A stretch of 13,233 nucleotides of DNA from an uncultured Pseudomonadota bacterium (GCA_946479515.1 CAMLGF010000088.1:1-13233), one strand, 5' to 3'; shown: positions 1 through 7,285, numbered from the stretch's first letter. Notes: generated by a model not told the origin, from the letters alone. A program made the numbers and translations.

Positions 1-151
1 GGTCCTTGATGCTGCCCGTGAAATTGTAGGCCTCGTGCTTGGCGTAGACGCGGTGCTCGCGACCCCGATAGCGACATTGGATTTCGAGCAGGGGTGTGCC
101 GCCGATGAGCCGTGACAGGGCGGTCAGTCGGGTGGTTGGCTGCGCGCTCAT
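1..151 (-). CDS. PLP-dependent cysteine synthase family protein, N-terminal fragment
   Basis: The minus strand read from the ATG at 151 gives 50 residues and then runs off the left edge, so only the start of the gene is present. Two motifs identify the fold-type II PLP enzyme family of cysteine synthase and cystathionine beta-synthase: LIGGTPLLEI at about residues 15-24, and AYNFTGSIKD at 41-50, where the lysine of the SIKD motif would form the Schiff base with PLP. The closest type is a cysteine synthase making cysteine from an activated serine and sulfide, but the acceptor and donor cannot be told from this part. No strong Shine-Dalgarno sequence is visible before the ATG. The gene is divergent from the HupE-like gene, with 87 bp between their starts. 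Family assignment is firm; exact enzyme is not. Confidence 0.88.
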   Translation of the reverse strand, partial: MSAQPTTRLTALSRLIGGTPLLEIQCRYRGREHRVYAKHEAYNFTGSIKD

Positions 152-238
152 TGCGGTGAATCTTAGCGCACGGACTCGCCGCGGCCGCGTGAATGCAATG
201 GGCATTCTCGCCCGCGCCTTGCGCGGTTACAGTGTCGC

Positions 239-1348
239 GTGGCCAGGCTGTGCGCGGTGTTCTGCATTCTGTCATTCATGGGTGCATGCCATCCGGCGCG
301 CGCGCACTCGCAAAGCACCAGCTTTCTGGCCATCGATCTGCGCGACCCCGTGACGCCGGCGCTGCGCTGGGATCTGCCGCTGCATGATCTCATCTGGTCG
401 GTGTTCATCGACGCCGATTTCGACGGAGTCGCGACCGTGCAGGAGATAGACGCCGCGCGGCCGGCCATCGACAGTGCCGTGCGGGCGCAGGTCGCCGTGG
501 CACGCGGCGGCGCCAATTGCACGCTGAGCGTGCACCACCTCACTCCGGCCCGACGCGACGGGCAGGATTATCTCGCCCTGCACTTGCGGGCAGAGTGTCC
601 GCGACCGGGCAGGCTCACCATCGGCGGCGCGCTCTTCATGAATGGCGGGGCCGCGCAACGCGCGCTGCTCAGCGCGCAGCGTGGCGGCGAGACTCTGACC
701 GCCGTGCTCGGCGCCGCCACGCCGTCGTGGACCGAGCCGGCACGCGCCTCCGCCTGGGAGAGCTTTGCCCGCTTCGTCGGCGAGGGGGTATTGCACGTGG
801 CCATTGGCTATGACCACATCGCGTTCATACTGTTGCTACTCCTGCCGTCCGTGCTGCTGCACCCCGTGGCGGGCCGCTGGCACGGCGCCGCGGGTCTCGC
901 GCCGGTGACGCGCGACATCGTCACCATCGTCACTGCTTTCACTCTCGCGCACTCCATCACTTTGGCGCTGGCCGTGACCGGCATCCTGGTACTGCCGACG
1001 CGGCCCATCGAAGTGGCGATCGCCGCGTCCATTGCCATCGCGGCAGCGATGAACCTGGTGCCGAGGCTTTCGGCGTGGCGCCTGCCACTGGCCTTCGGAT
1101 TCGGCTTCGTGCATGGCTTCGGGTTCGCGAATGCGCTCGGCGAGCTCGACGCCTCCGGCACCACGCTGCTGCCATTGCTCGCCGGGTTCAACGTCGGCGT
1201 CGAGCTGGCACAGCTCGGCCTCGTGGCGATGGTGCTGCCGCTCATCTATCACGCACGCAGCCGGCGCTGGTATTCCGGAGGCGTGCTGCCGCTCGGTTCC
1301 TGCGCGCTCGGTGCGGCGGGTCTGGTCTGGATGATCCAGCGCCTGTAG
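239..1348 (+). CDS. HupE/UreJ family membrane protein with periplasmic N-terminal domain
   Basis: A 369-residue protein. Residues 1-23 look like a signal peptide with cleavage near ARA-HS. A soluble domain covers about 24-175 and includes DADFDGVATVQE (58-69), which matches the spacing of a calcium-binding EF-hand loop. The C-terminal half has about six membrane segments with HupE/UreJ hallmarks: GYDHIAFILLLLLP (190-203), AHSITLALA (237-245), HGFGFA (292-297) and NVGVELAQL (318-326). Classical HupE and UreJ are linked to nickel supply for hydrogenase and urease. This longer subtype is mostly uncharacterised, so metal transport is an inference from family membership and conserved histidines. 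No hydrogenase or urease gene is nearby. The start is GTG without a clear ribosome binding site; it is preferred because the next ATG, at 278, would destroy the signal peptide. Confidence 0.85.
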   Translation: MARLCAVFCILSFMGACHPARAHSQSTSFLAIDLRDPVTPALRWDLPLHDLIWSVFIDADFDGVATVQEIDAARPAIDSAVRAQVAVARGGANCTLSVHHLTPARRDGQDYLALHLRAECPRPGRLTIGGALFMNGGAAQRALLSAQRGGETLTAVLGAATPSWTEPARASAWESFARFVGEGVLHVAIGYDHIAFILLLLLPSVLLHPVAGRWHGAAGLAPVTRDIVTIVTAFTLAHSITLALAVTGILVLPTRPIEVAIAASIAIAAAMNLVPRLSAWRLPLAFGFGFVHGFGFANALGELDASGTTLLPLLAGFNVGVELAQLGLVAMVLPLIYHARSRRWYSGGVLPLGSCALGAAGLVWMIQRL

Positions 1349-1362
1349 TCGTCGCGTCGCGC

Positions 1363-1384
1363 AAAAGCGGCATCGAGTGCCGCT
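1363..1384 (-). terminator. Probable intrinsic terminator of the methyltransferase gene
   Basis: A 7-bp stem (AGCGGCA pairing with TGCCGCT) around a 5-nt loop sits between the two convergent genes. Read on the minus strand, the stem is followed at once by a run of four T, just past the methyltransferase stop. On the plus strand no T-run follows, so it probably serves only the minus-strand gene. The T-run is short, hence moderate confidence. Confidence 0.55.
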
Positions 1385-1393
1385 CGCCCGTGT

Positions 1394-2203
1394 TCAGCCC
1401 GACTTCTTCTTCGTGATCTTGCGCGCCGAGGCGGTGAGGATGCCCGAGTAGCCGTACGGGCGATTGTCGGGGCACGGAATGACCTGGACGTCGATGCTCG
1501 AATTGGCGAAATCGTTCTCCAGCATGCAGTCGCGCAGGGTATCGATGCTGAGATTCGACCCCGGGAACATGCGGTCCCCGCACTTGTAAGCCCTGCACTG
1601 ATGCAACGCGTGGATGATGAAGGTGCCGCCGGGCTGCAGCATCGAGGTGACGTTGCGCAGGCAGCGGCGGAACACGCGCGGATCGCTCGAGATCGCGTCG
1701 ATGCAGAAGCCGGTGATGATGAGATCGTAGAAGCCTTCGCGCGCCGGGCCGAGCGGCTGGCGCAGACGCGCATCGCTCACGTACAGGCCGCGCACCACCT
1801 TGCGGGTCAGCGCTTCGCGCTGCACCAGCTTCCGGTTGTTAGGCCGGGTGTTGCCTTCGCAGGCCAGCACGTAGCGGGTGAAACGCTTCCACTCGGGTGC
1901 GCTGTCATCGGCACACAACCAGTTGCGCGCTTCGGCGAGGTTGTCGGCCAGCCAATCCGCCATGTCGATGCGGAAGGCATATTTGGCGGCGGCGATGGCG
2001 CGATGCAGGGTGGGACCACAACCGTACTCGAGACCGCGGCCGAAGCGCGCGCGCGCGGCTCGCAACACGTCGATCTGATAGGCGAGAACTGCCTGTTCGT
2101 CGGGCAGCACGACCTCGCTGTAGTAAGTCTGGAAGTAGTCCCGGGCGCGCCATTCCGAGTAGTCGGCCACCAGAGGATTTCGAGTCGAGCTTCCGTCCAC
2201 CAC
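1394..2203 (-). CDS. NNMT/PNMT/TEMT-type SAM-dependent methyltransferase
   Basis: Counted from the GTG at 2203 the product has 269 residues. It resembles the nicotinamide / phenylethanolamine / thioether N-methyltransferase family: a YFQTYY segment near the start, a SAM-binding motif I LEYGCGPTLH, then ADWLADNLAEARNWL, the EGN after a W-containing linker, and LRNVTSMLQPGGTFII. The family methylates small amines or thioethers; the substrate here is unknown. An upstream GTG at 2272 would add 23 residues, but these use ATA, AGG, AGA, TCT, CTT and GTA codons that are rare in the GC-rich neighbours, and they overlap two inverted repeats. The GTG at 2203 has AGGGAG (2210-2215) six bases before it, so I prefer it. 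The gene is convergent with the HupE-like gene and divergent from the kinase, with no pathway partner beside it. Confidence 0.85.
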   Translation of the reverse strand: MVDGSSTRNPLVADYSEWRARDYFQTYYSEVVLPDEQAVLAYQIDVLRAARARFGRGLEYGCGPTLHRAIAAAKYAFRIDMADWLADNLAEARNWLCADDSAPEWKRFTRYVLACEGNTRPNNRKLVQREALTRKVVRGLYVSDARLRQPLGPAREGFYDLIITGFCIDAISSDPRVFRRCLRNVTSMLQPGGTFIIHALHQCRAYKCGDRMFPGSNLSIDTLRDCMLENDFANSSIDVQVIPCPDNRPYGYSGILTASARKITKKKSG

Positions 2204-2224
2204 GTTCCACTCCCTGAACCCTTC

Positions 2225-2242
2225 TACAGAAAGGTTTCTGTA
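2225..2242. promoter_or_regulatory. Perfect inverted repeat, putative operator 1
   Basis: TACAGAAA-GG-TTTCTGTA has two perfect 8-bp arms with a 2-bp spacer. It lies 22 bp upstream of the preferred methyltransferase start, in an AT-rich island in otherwise GC-rich DNA. It could be a transcription-factor site for the methyltransferase gene; the protein that would bind it is not identified. Confidence 0.5.
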
Positions 2243-2253
2243 AAAATTCCTTA

Positions 2254-2271
2254 TGTCAGAGACTACTGACA
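2254..2271. promoter_or_regulatory. Perfect inverted repeat, putative operator 2
   Basis: TGTCAG-AGACTA-CTGACA has two perfect 6-bp arms around six bases. It lies 11 bp beyond the first dyad, in the divergent region between the methyltransferase and the kinase. The rest of the region to 2446 shows no promoter I can call with confidence. Confidence 0.45.
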
Positions 2272-2446
2272 CCTTTGGAAGGGCAATAGCCGAACGACCC
2301 TTACAGGAATGCCTGGTTCCACCTCCCGACCCGCGCCGAAGGCGATGAAACTACGGGCGATTTGGCCGTTTTCGGTCGGCGCCGCTCCGCAAATCCGGAA
2401 TTGCATCAAAGTGTGTGCGTCGGCCGGCAGGTAACAATAATCGGCC

Positions 2447-5400
2447 ATGAATGCCCGCCCCGATTCCCTGGCTTCCGCCGTGGACGCCGAGCTGCGCTCG
2501 GTGCTCGACAGCGCGCAGGCGGCGGTCTGGGACTGGCAGGTCGCCGCCGACCGATTCGCAGTCGATGAATCCTGGCTGCGCACACTGGGCGTGGATATCG
2601 CCATCGCCTCTGGCGGGGTGAGCATCGCCGACTGGAAGCGCTGCATTCACCCGGACGACCACGGGGCCTTCGTCGCGGCCACCGAGTCCTGTCATCACGG
2701 CGGTGAACGCTTCGAATGCGAGTACCGGTTGTTAGCGGCCGGCCATCGCTGGCTGTGGGTGCTGCACCGTGGACGGGTTGCGCAGCGCGACCGCGACGGA
2801 TCGGCGCTGCGGCTGGGCGGATTGCTGCTGGACATCGACCGACGCAAGGGCGAGGAGGTCGCGCGCAGCGACAGCGAGTCGCGCCTGGCCACCGCGCTCT
2901 GGGGTGCGCGCGCGGCCTTCTGGCAATGGCACGTGCCCAGCAATGCGCGCACCGCGAGCCCGTTGTGGCTGGCGATGACCGGTTATTCGCGCGCCCAATG
3001 GGAAGCCGTGCCCAACCCGTGGTACAGCAATCTGCATCCTGACGACCGCGAGCGCGTGGATCGCCAGCTGCAGGAGCACGCGCACGGCCTGCGCGACTCG
3101 GTCGAATTCGAATACCGCTTCCAGACCGCGAGCGGCGAATACCGCTGGATGCAGGATCGCGGACGCGCGGTGGAGTGGGATCTGCAGGGACGTCCGGTGC
3201 TGGTCATCGGCGTCACGCTCGACATCGACGCCGCCAAGCGTGCCGAAGCGAATCTGCGCTCCGCCGACCACATGCTGGAGACCGCGGCCTGGGGCGCGGG
3301 CATCGGCCTGTGGGAAACCAATTTCGTCACCGACACCACGCGCTGGTTCAACGACTGGTGCGAGCGACACGACATCGATCCCTGCGACGGCAGCGGCCAC
3401 GTGGGTCGCTGGGATGAAAACCTGCACCCCGAGGAAGGGCCGGACGCCGCGCGCCGCTTCTACGAGCACGTCAACGGCAAGGCGGACTACTACGATGCCG
3501 AGTACCGCATCCGCACGCGCAGCGGCCAGTGGCGCTGGGTATTCGAACGCGGCCGCGTGGTCGAGCGCGACGCGCAGGGCAAGGCGGTGCGCATGCTCGG
3601 CGTGTGCATGGACCTCGACGAGACCAAGGTGGCCGAGCGGCGCGCCAACGCCCGCAACGAGCGCGTCGAGCACGCCCTGCAGCTGACCACCGCCGGCGTC
3701 TGGGACTGGGACGTGGCGCAAAACCAGACCAATCACACCGACGGCTACTATCACGTGTTCGGCGTGGATCCGGAGTTCGGCCGCACCAACGTGCGCACCT
3801 GGCGCCAGCTGCTCGGCACCGATCCGGAAGGAGAGATCGAGAAATTCCGCGAACGCCTGCGCAACGTCGACCCTTCCGCGCGGGTACTCGAGACCGAGTA
3901 CCGCTTCCGGCATACGGACGGTTCCTGGCACTGGGCGCTGGACCGGGCCTTCGTGGTCGACCGGGACGAGAACGGCAACACGCGCCGCGCGCTCGGCCTG
4001 GTGGTGGACATCACCGCGCGCAAGATCCGCGAGACCGCGTTGTCCGCGGCCGACCAGCGCTTTCGCGCCGTGGCGCGCGAGTTGCGCTGCGTGATCTACG
4101 AAATCGACGCCGAGACGGGGCTGTCCACCAGCGAAGGCTCCGAGCGCGTCATCGGCTACTCGGTCGCCGATCTGCCGCGCGCCGCGGATTGGGCCGCGCT
4201 GGTGCACCCGGACGACCAGCCATTGCTGCAGCAGTGGTTCGACCGGCATGCGGAATCGATGTCGGCCCTGCAGTACCGCATCCGACATCGCGACGGACAC
4301 TGGGTCACGCTGCTGGATTCGCCCTGCGTCGTGCGCGATGCGTCCGGAAAAGTGGTGCGCATCGTCGGCGTGGCCATCGACATCACCGCCCAGGCGGGCG
4401 CGCAGGAAGCACTGCGCCAGTCGCGCGAAATGTTGCAGGTGGTCGCCGAGGGCACTGGCGACTGGCTCTACCTGGTCGACGCGGACCGCCGCGTGCAGTT
4501 CCTCAATCGTTGCATGCGCAATCTGCCGCGCGAGCAGGTGGTCGGGCATCGTATCGACGAAATCGCCGAGCCCCAGGATCGGGACGCGCTGCGCGAAGCG
4601 GTGCAGCGCGTGCTCGACACCGGCGAGCCGGTGGACGTGGAACTCGGCAACTCACCCGAGGCCCTGCGATTCTTCGACGCGCGCATTCGGCCGGTGCTCA
4701 TGGGCCAGGGCATCAAGGGCGCGGTCATCAACGTCACCGAGATCACCGATCGCCGCGCGGCCTCGCAGTTGCGCGAGACCCAGGCGCGCATGTTCGAGCT
4801 GCTGCACGAGGGTGTCGTGGTGATCGACAACCTCAACAACATCCTCATGGCCAACCCCGCCTTCGAGCGCATGTTCGGCTTCGCGCCTGGCGGGGCGGTG
4901 GACACGCCCATCGACGACCTGATCGCGCAGACGACGGGTCTGCATCGCGACCGCATCGACCGGCATTTGCTCGGGGATTCCCCGCCGCTGGCGCCCGTGG
5001 AGTTCAAATGCCGCCGGCGCGACGGCTCCACCTTCGACGCCGCGTGGGTGGCCACGCTCACGCATCTCGGCGGCGATACCCATCGCCTGGCGGTGGTCAC
5101 CGACGTCACCGAACGCCGCCAGCTCGAACGCGAGATCCTGGAGATCGCCGGTCGCGAGCAGCTGCGCATCGGCTCTGACCTGCACGACGGCCTGGGCCAG
5201 GACCTCACCGGCGTCGCACTCATGCTGCGCAGCGTGGTGGCGCAGCTTCGCAAGGAGAATTCCGCGGCCCGTGCCGACGTCGAAGACATCATCAGTCTCG
5301 TCAACGGCGCCATCGAGAGCACGCGCGCCATGGCGCGCGGGCTGGCGCCCGTGGGCGCGGATCGCGGCGGCCTGATCGCCGGCCTGCAGTCGATGGCGGT

Positions 5401-5806
5401 GCGCGGCATGGAGCGCTATGGTGTGCGCGCGCATTTCAATACGTCGCTGAAGGAGCCGCTGACGCTGGACGACGGTGCTGCAACGCACCTTTATCGAATT
5501 GCCCAGGAAGCGTTCACCAATGCGATCCGGCACGGCCGGGTCACGCAAGTCACGATTGACCTCGCCACGGCAGAAGGAACGTTGACACTCAGCGTGCAGG
5601 ACAATGGTAGGGGTTTCGATGAGCGAAACGCGAGCAACAACGGATTGGGACTCAAGCTCATGCGCTATCGCGCGCAGATGCTGGGCGGAGACGTGACCAT
5701 CGCCAATGACAAGGGTGGCGGCGTCATCGTCCGCTGCACGTGTCCGCATCGCGCGCCCGTCGCCGGCGACCTCGTCCCACGCGGCGGGTTTCCGCTCAAG
5801 GACTGA
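2447..5806 (+). CDS. Cytosolic sensor histidine kinase with seven PAS-like domains, NarL-type core
   Basis: A 1119-residue protein with no signal peptide or membrane segment. Seven PAS-like units follow in tandem at about 20-134, 145-266, 275-396, 404-526, 535-648, 658-770 and 778-890. The first five are of the PAS_3 style; four of these carry a HPDD/HPEE motif, and all five have a late YR..DG.W.W-like strand and an ending such as DIDRRK or DITARK. A HisKA_3 dimerisation/phosphoacceptor segment contains SDLHDGLGQDL with H913 as the probable phosphorylated histidine. The ATPase domain shows an N-box EAFTNAIRHG (1021-1030), G1 DNGRGF (1052-1057) and G2 GLGLKLM (1066-1072). All catalytic motifs look intact. 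It should phosphorylate the NarL-type regulator encoded 117 bp downstream. The signal is unknown; soluble PAS arrays usually sense redox, gases or small ligands. The ATG has only a weak ribosome binding site. Confidence 0.95.
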   Translation: MNARPDSLASAVDAELRSVLDSAQAAVWDWQVAADRFAVDESWLRTLGVDIAIASGGVSIADWKRCIHPDDHGAFVAATESCHHGGERFECEYRLLAAGHRWLWVLHRGRVAQRDRDGSALRLGGLLLDIDRRKGEEVARSDSESRLATALWGARAAFWQWHVPSNARTASPLWLAMTGYSRAQWEAVPNPWYSNLHPDDRERVDRQLQEHAHGLRDSVEFEYRFQTASGEYRWMQDRGRAVEWDLQGRPVLVIGVTLDIDAAKRAEANLRSADHMLETAAWGAGIGLWETNFVTDTTRWFNDWCERHDIDPCDGSGHVGRWDENLHPEEGPDAARRFYEHVNGKADYYDAEYRIRTRSGQWRWVFERGRVVERDAQGKAVRMLGVCMDLDETKVAERRANARNERVEHALQLTTAGVWDWDVAQNQTNHTDGYYHVFGVDPEFGRTNVRTWRQLLGTDPEGEIEKFRERLRNVDPSARVLETEYRFRHTDGSWHWALDRAFVVDRDENGNTRRALGLVVDITARKIRETALSAADQRFRAVARELRCVIYEIDAETGLSTSEGSERVIGYSVADLPRAADWAALVHPDDQPLLQQWFDRHAESMSALQYRIRHRDGHWVTLLDSPCVVRDASGKVVRIVGVAIDITAQAGAQEALRQSREMLQVVAEGTGDWLYLVDADRRVQFLNRCMRNLPREQVVGHRIDEIAEPQDRDALREAVQRVLDTGEPVDVELGNSPEALRFFDARIRPVLMGQGIKGAVINVTEITDRRAASQLRETQARMFELLHEGVVVIDNLNNILMANPAFERMFGFAPGGAVDTPIDDLIAQTTGLHRDRIDRHLLGDSPPLAPVEFKCRRRDGSTFDAAWVATLTHLGGDTHRLAVVTDVTERRQLEREILEIAGREQLRIGSDLHDGLGQDLTGVALMLRSVVAQLRKENSAARADVEDIISLVNGAIESTRAMARGLAPVGADRGGLIAGLQSMAVRGMERYGVRAHFNTSLKEPLTLDDGAATHLYRIAQEAFTNAIRHGRVTQVTIDLATAEGTLTLSVQDNGRGFDERNASNNGLGLKLMRYRAQMLGGDVTIANDKGGGVIVRCTCPHRAPVAGDLVPRGGFPLKD

Positions 5807-5827
5807 CGACTAAATCCAGATCAAGTG

Positions 5828-5916
5828 TGCCTAACTATGTGACGTATACGTAGGGGCAGGATTGACGCTCCGCAGTATCTTCGTCACGATTCATGCCTAA
5901 TAAATGTTCGTAGGGG
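5828..5916 (+). repeat. Imperfect direct repeat in the response-regulator leader
   Basis: Two related segments lie at 5828-5856 and 5894-5916. Both begin TGCCTAA, share a central ATGT and end in CGTAGGGG; the second is six bases shorter. The first contains the 10-bp palindrome ACGTATACGT (5842-5851). The AGGGG of the second copy serves as the ribosome binding site of the response regulator. Confidence 0.5.
5862..5900 (+). other. Possible 12-codon leader ORF
   Basis: A TTG at 5862 opens a frame encoding MTLRSIFVTIHA and ends at TAA 5898-5900, inside the second copy of the direct repeat. AGGGG (5852-5856) lies five bases before the TTG. The same TTGACG could instead be a sigma-70 -35 box, with CACGAT at 5885-5890 as a poor -10 at 17-bp spacing. 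The sequence does not decide between the two readings, and it may be neither. Confidence 0.22.
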
Positions 5917-5923
5917 ATCGATC

Positions 5924-6598
5924 ATGACCGCAACGATGGCCACGAAGCGCCAGATTCTCATCGTCGATGACCACCCCATCGTGCGTCAGGGGCTGCGGCG
6001 CATGTTCGAAGCGGAGCCGGATCTGGCCGTGTGCGGCGAGGCGGACAGCGAGCCCGCGGCTCGCGAAGCCATCCGCGCGAAGAAGCCGGACATCGTCGTC
6101 GTCGACCTTTCGCTGGAGCGCGGCGATGGCATCGAACTCGTCCGCCAGATGCATGCCGAGATGCCCGATCTGCGCATGCTGGTGCTGTCCATGCACGACG
6201 AAACGATCTACGCCGAGCGGCTGCTCGCCGCCGGGGCCATGGGCTACATCATGAAACAGGCGGCTTCCGATCAGCTGCTCATCGCGGTCCGCCGCGTGCT
6301 CGATGGCCGCACCTACGTCAGCGAAACCGTGCAGCGATCGCTGGACCAGCGCGCCGGCGAGAACAGCCGCTCCGAGACCAACGATCCGGTGGCGCGGCTG
6401 TCGAACCGCGAGGTGCAGATCCTCAACATGATCGGCCGCGGTATGAGCTCGCGCGAGATCGCGCAGGAATTCACGCTGTCGGTGAAGACCATCGAGTCCC
6501 ATCGCCAGACCATCAAGCACAAGCTCGGGTTGGCGACCAACAGCCAGCTGCTGCAGTATGCGATGAAGTGGTTTTCCGGCGGCACTCAGCGCAGCTGA
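5924..6598 (+). CDS. NarL/LuxR-type response regulator
   Basis: 224 residues: an N-terminal receiver domain (about 9-125) and a C-terminal LuxR/GerE helix-turn-helix (about 157-220). The receiver shows the acidic pair D15-D16 in ILIVDDHPIV, the phosphoacceptor D61 in VVVDLSL, S89 in VLSMHD and the conserved K111 in YIMKQA. The DNA-binding domain has LSNREVQILNMIGRGMSSRE and SVKTIESHRQTIKHKL, typical of NarL/FixJ regulators. It directly follows the HisKA_3 kinase, so the two almost certainly form a two-component pair. The start at 5924 is chosen because AGGGG sits seven bases upstream; the next ATG at 5936 has no such site. Targets are unknown; ATACGTA in its own leader and in the sigma-gene leader is a candidate site. 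Confidence 0.95.
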   Translation: MTATMATKRQILIVDDHPIVRQGLRRMFEAEPDLAVCGEADSEPAAREAIRAKKPDIVVVDLSLERGDGIELVRQMHAEMPDLRMLVLSMHDETIYAERLLAAGAMGYIMKQAASDQLLIAVRRVLDGRTYVSETVQRSLDQRAGENSRSETNDPVARLSNREVQILNMIGRGMSSREIAQEFTLSVKTIESHRQTIKHKLGLATNSQLLQYAMKWFSGGTQRS

Positions 6599-6627
6599 GA
6601 AACTCGCTCATTTTTCCAATGAAAACA

Positions 6628-6654
6628 GGGACGTGCCTGCTCCGGGTCCGTCCC
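6628..6654 (+). other. Hairpin in the sigma-factor leader
   Basis: GGGACG at 6628-6633 can pair with CGTCCC at 6649-6654 around a 15-nt loop. No T-run follows, so it is not a standard terminator. It may be a structural part of the leader or a chance stem in GC-rich DNA. Confidence 0.25.
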
Positions 6655-6677
6655 GATTCAAACCCATGACGCCTGGA

Positions 6678-6703
6678 CTCCCTCCAAGATACGTACGAGG
6701 GAG
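6678..6703 (+). promoter_or_regulatory. Hairpin masking the sigma-factor ribosome binding site
   Basis: CTCCCTC (6678-6684) is perfectly complementary to GAGGGAG (6697-6703) across a 12-nt loop. GAGGGAG is the Shine-Dalgarno sequence of the sigma gene, six bases before its TTG start. In RNA the stem would hide the site, giving a possible translational switch. The loop carries most of ATACGTAC. Confidence 0.5.
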
Positions 6704-6709
6704 AGACGC

Positions 6710-7285
6710 TTGGCCGATGGATCAACAGCGCGAATGACGAGCACCGACACCGTCGTGGGTTTCGACGTGGGGCTTGTCGAGCGGGCCCGCAAGGGCGACT
6801 CCCGGGCCTTCGAACGTCTCTACCGCGACCATGTGGGGCGCGTGCACGGGCTTTGCCTGCGCATGACGCGCAACCCGGAACTGGCGGCGGACTGTGCCCA
6901 GGACACCTTCATCAAGGCCTGGAAGGCGCTGCCGAAGTTCGAGGCCCGCGCGTCGTTTTCCACCTGGCTGCATCGCATCGCGGTGAACACGGTGCTCGAG
7001 AAGCGCCGCGGGCCGGCGAAAGCCGAGGTGCCGGTGGAAGACCCCACCGAGTACGAGACGGATTCGGCTGTGGTGCTCGATACGCCGGTGGAAGAGGAGG
7101 AGCTGGAGGCGGCCATTTCCTCGTTGCCGCAGGGCGCACGCGATGCGCTGGTGCTGTGCGGTGTGTATGGCTATGAACATTCCGAGGCCGCGACGATGCT
7201 GGGCATCGCCGTGGGAACCTGCAAGGCGCAGCTGCATCGGGCGCGCGGCCTGCTGAGAGACAGACTCGAAAGAGGTGTGCGATGA
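6710..7285 (+). CDS. ECF-type RNA polymerase sigma factor
   Basis: 191 residues with the two-domain layout of extracytoplasmic-function sigma factors. Region 2 spans about 34-100 (FERLYRDHVG, then AADCAQDTFIKAWKALPKF and FSTWLHRIAVNT). Region 4 spans about 132-186 (ISSLPQGARDALVLCGVYGY, then EAATMLGIAVGTCKAQLHRA). Regions 1 and 3 are absent, as expected. The TTG start is preferred because GAGGGAG lies six bases upstream; an in-frame ATG at 6734 has no ribosome binding site. A six-codon out-of-frame ORF from the ATG at 6717 ends overlapping that second ATG, so coupled initiation at 6734 is also possible. The gene overlaps the next one by four bases (ATGA), the usual sigma/anti-sigma coupling. 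Confidence 0.93.
   Translation: MADGSTARMTSTDTVVGFDVGLVERARKGDSRAFERLYRDHVGRVHGLCLRMTRNPELAADCAQDTFIKAWKALPKFEARASFSTWLHRIAVNTVLEKRRGPAKAEVPVEDPTEYETDSAVVLDTPVEEEELEAAISSLPQGARDALVLCGVYGYEHSEAATMLGIAVGTCKAQLHRARGLLRDRLERGVR

Noticed and set aside
2401..2446. Possible sigma-70 promoter for the kinase (TTGCAT and TAACAAT)
   Set aside because: The spacing of about 25 bp between the boxes is wrong, and no better pair was found.
2732..4549. Long minus-strand open frame antisense to the kinase gene (about 600 codons)
   Set aside because: It is a shadow of the GC-rich kinase gene: low-complexity Val/Ala/His/Arg composition, no recognisable domain, and the opposite strand carries clear PAS motifs throughout.
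3529..5178. Long plus-strand open frame in another frame of the kinase gene (about 550 codons)
   Set aside because: Arg/Ala/Gly-rich product without domains, fully inside the kinase gene; typical of frame shadows in high-GC DNA.
6640..6670. tRNA T-arm-like sequence (GATTCAAACCC) before the sigma gene, possible tRNA or attachment site
   Set aside because: The loop matches TTCRANY, but the flanking five bases do not pair and no acceptor or anticodon arm is present.
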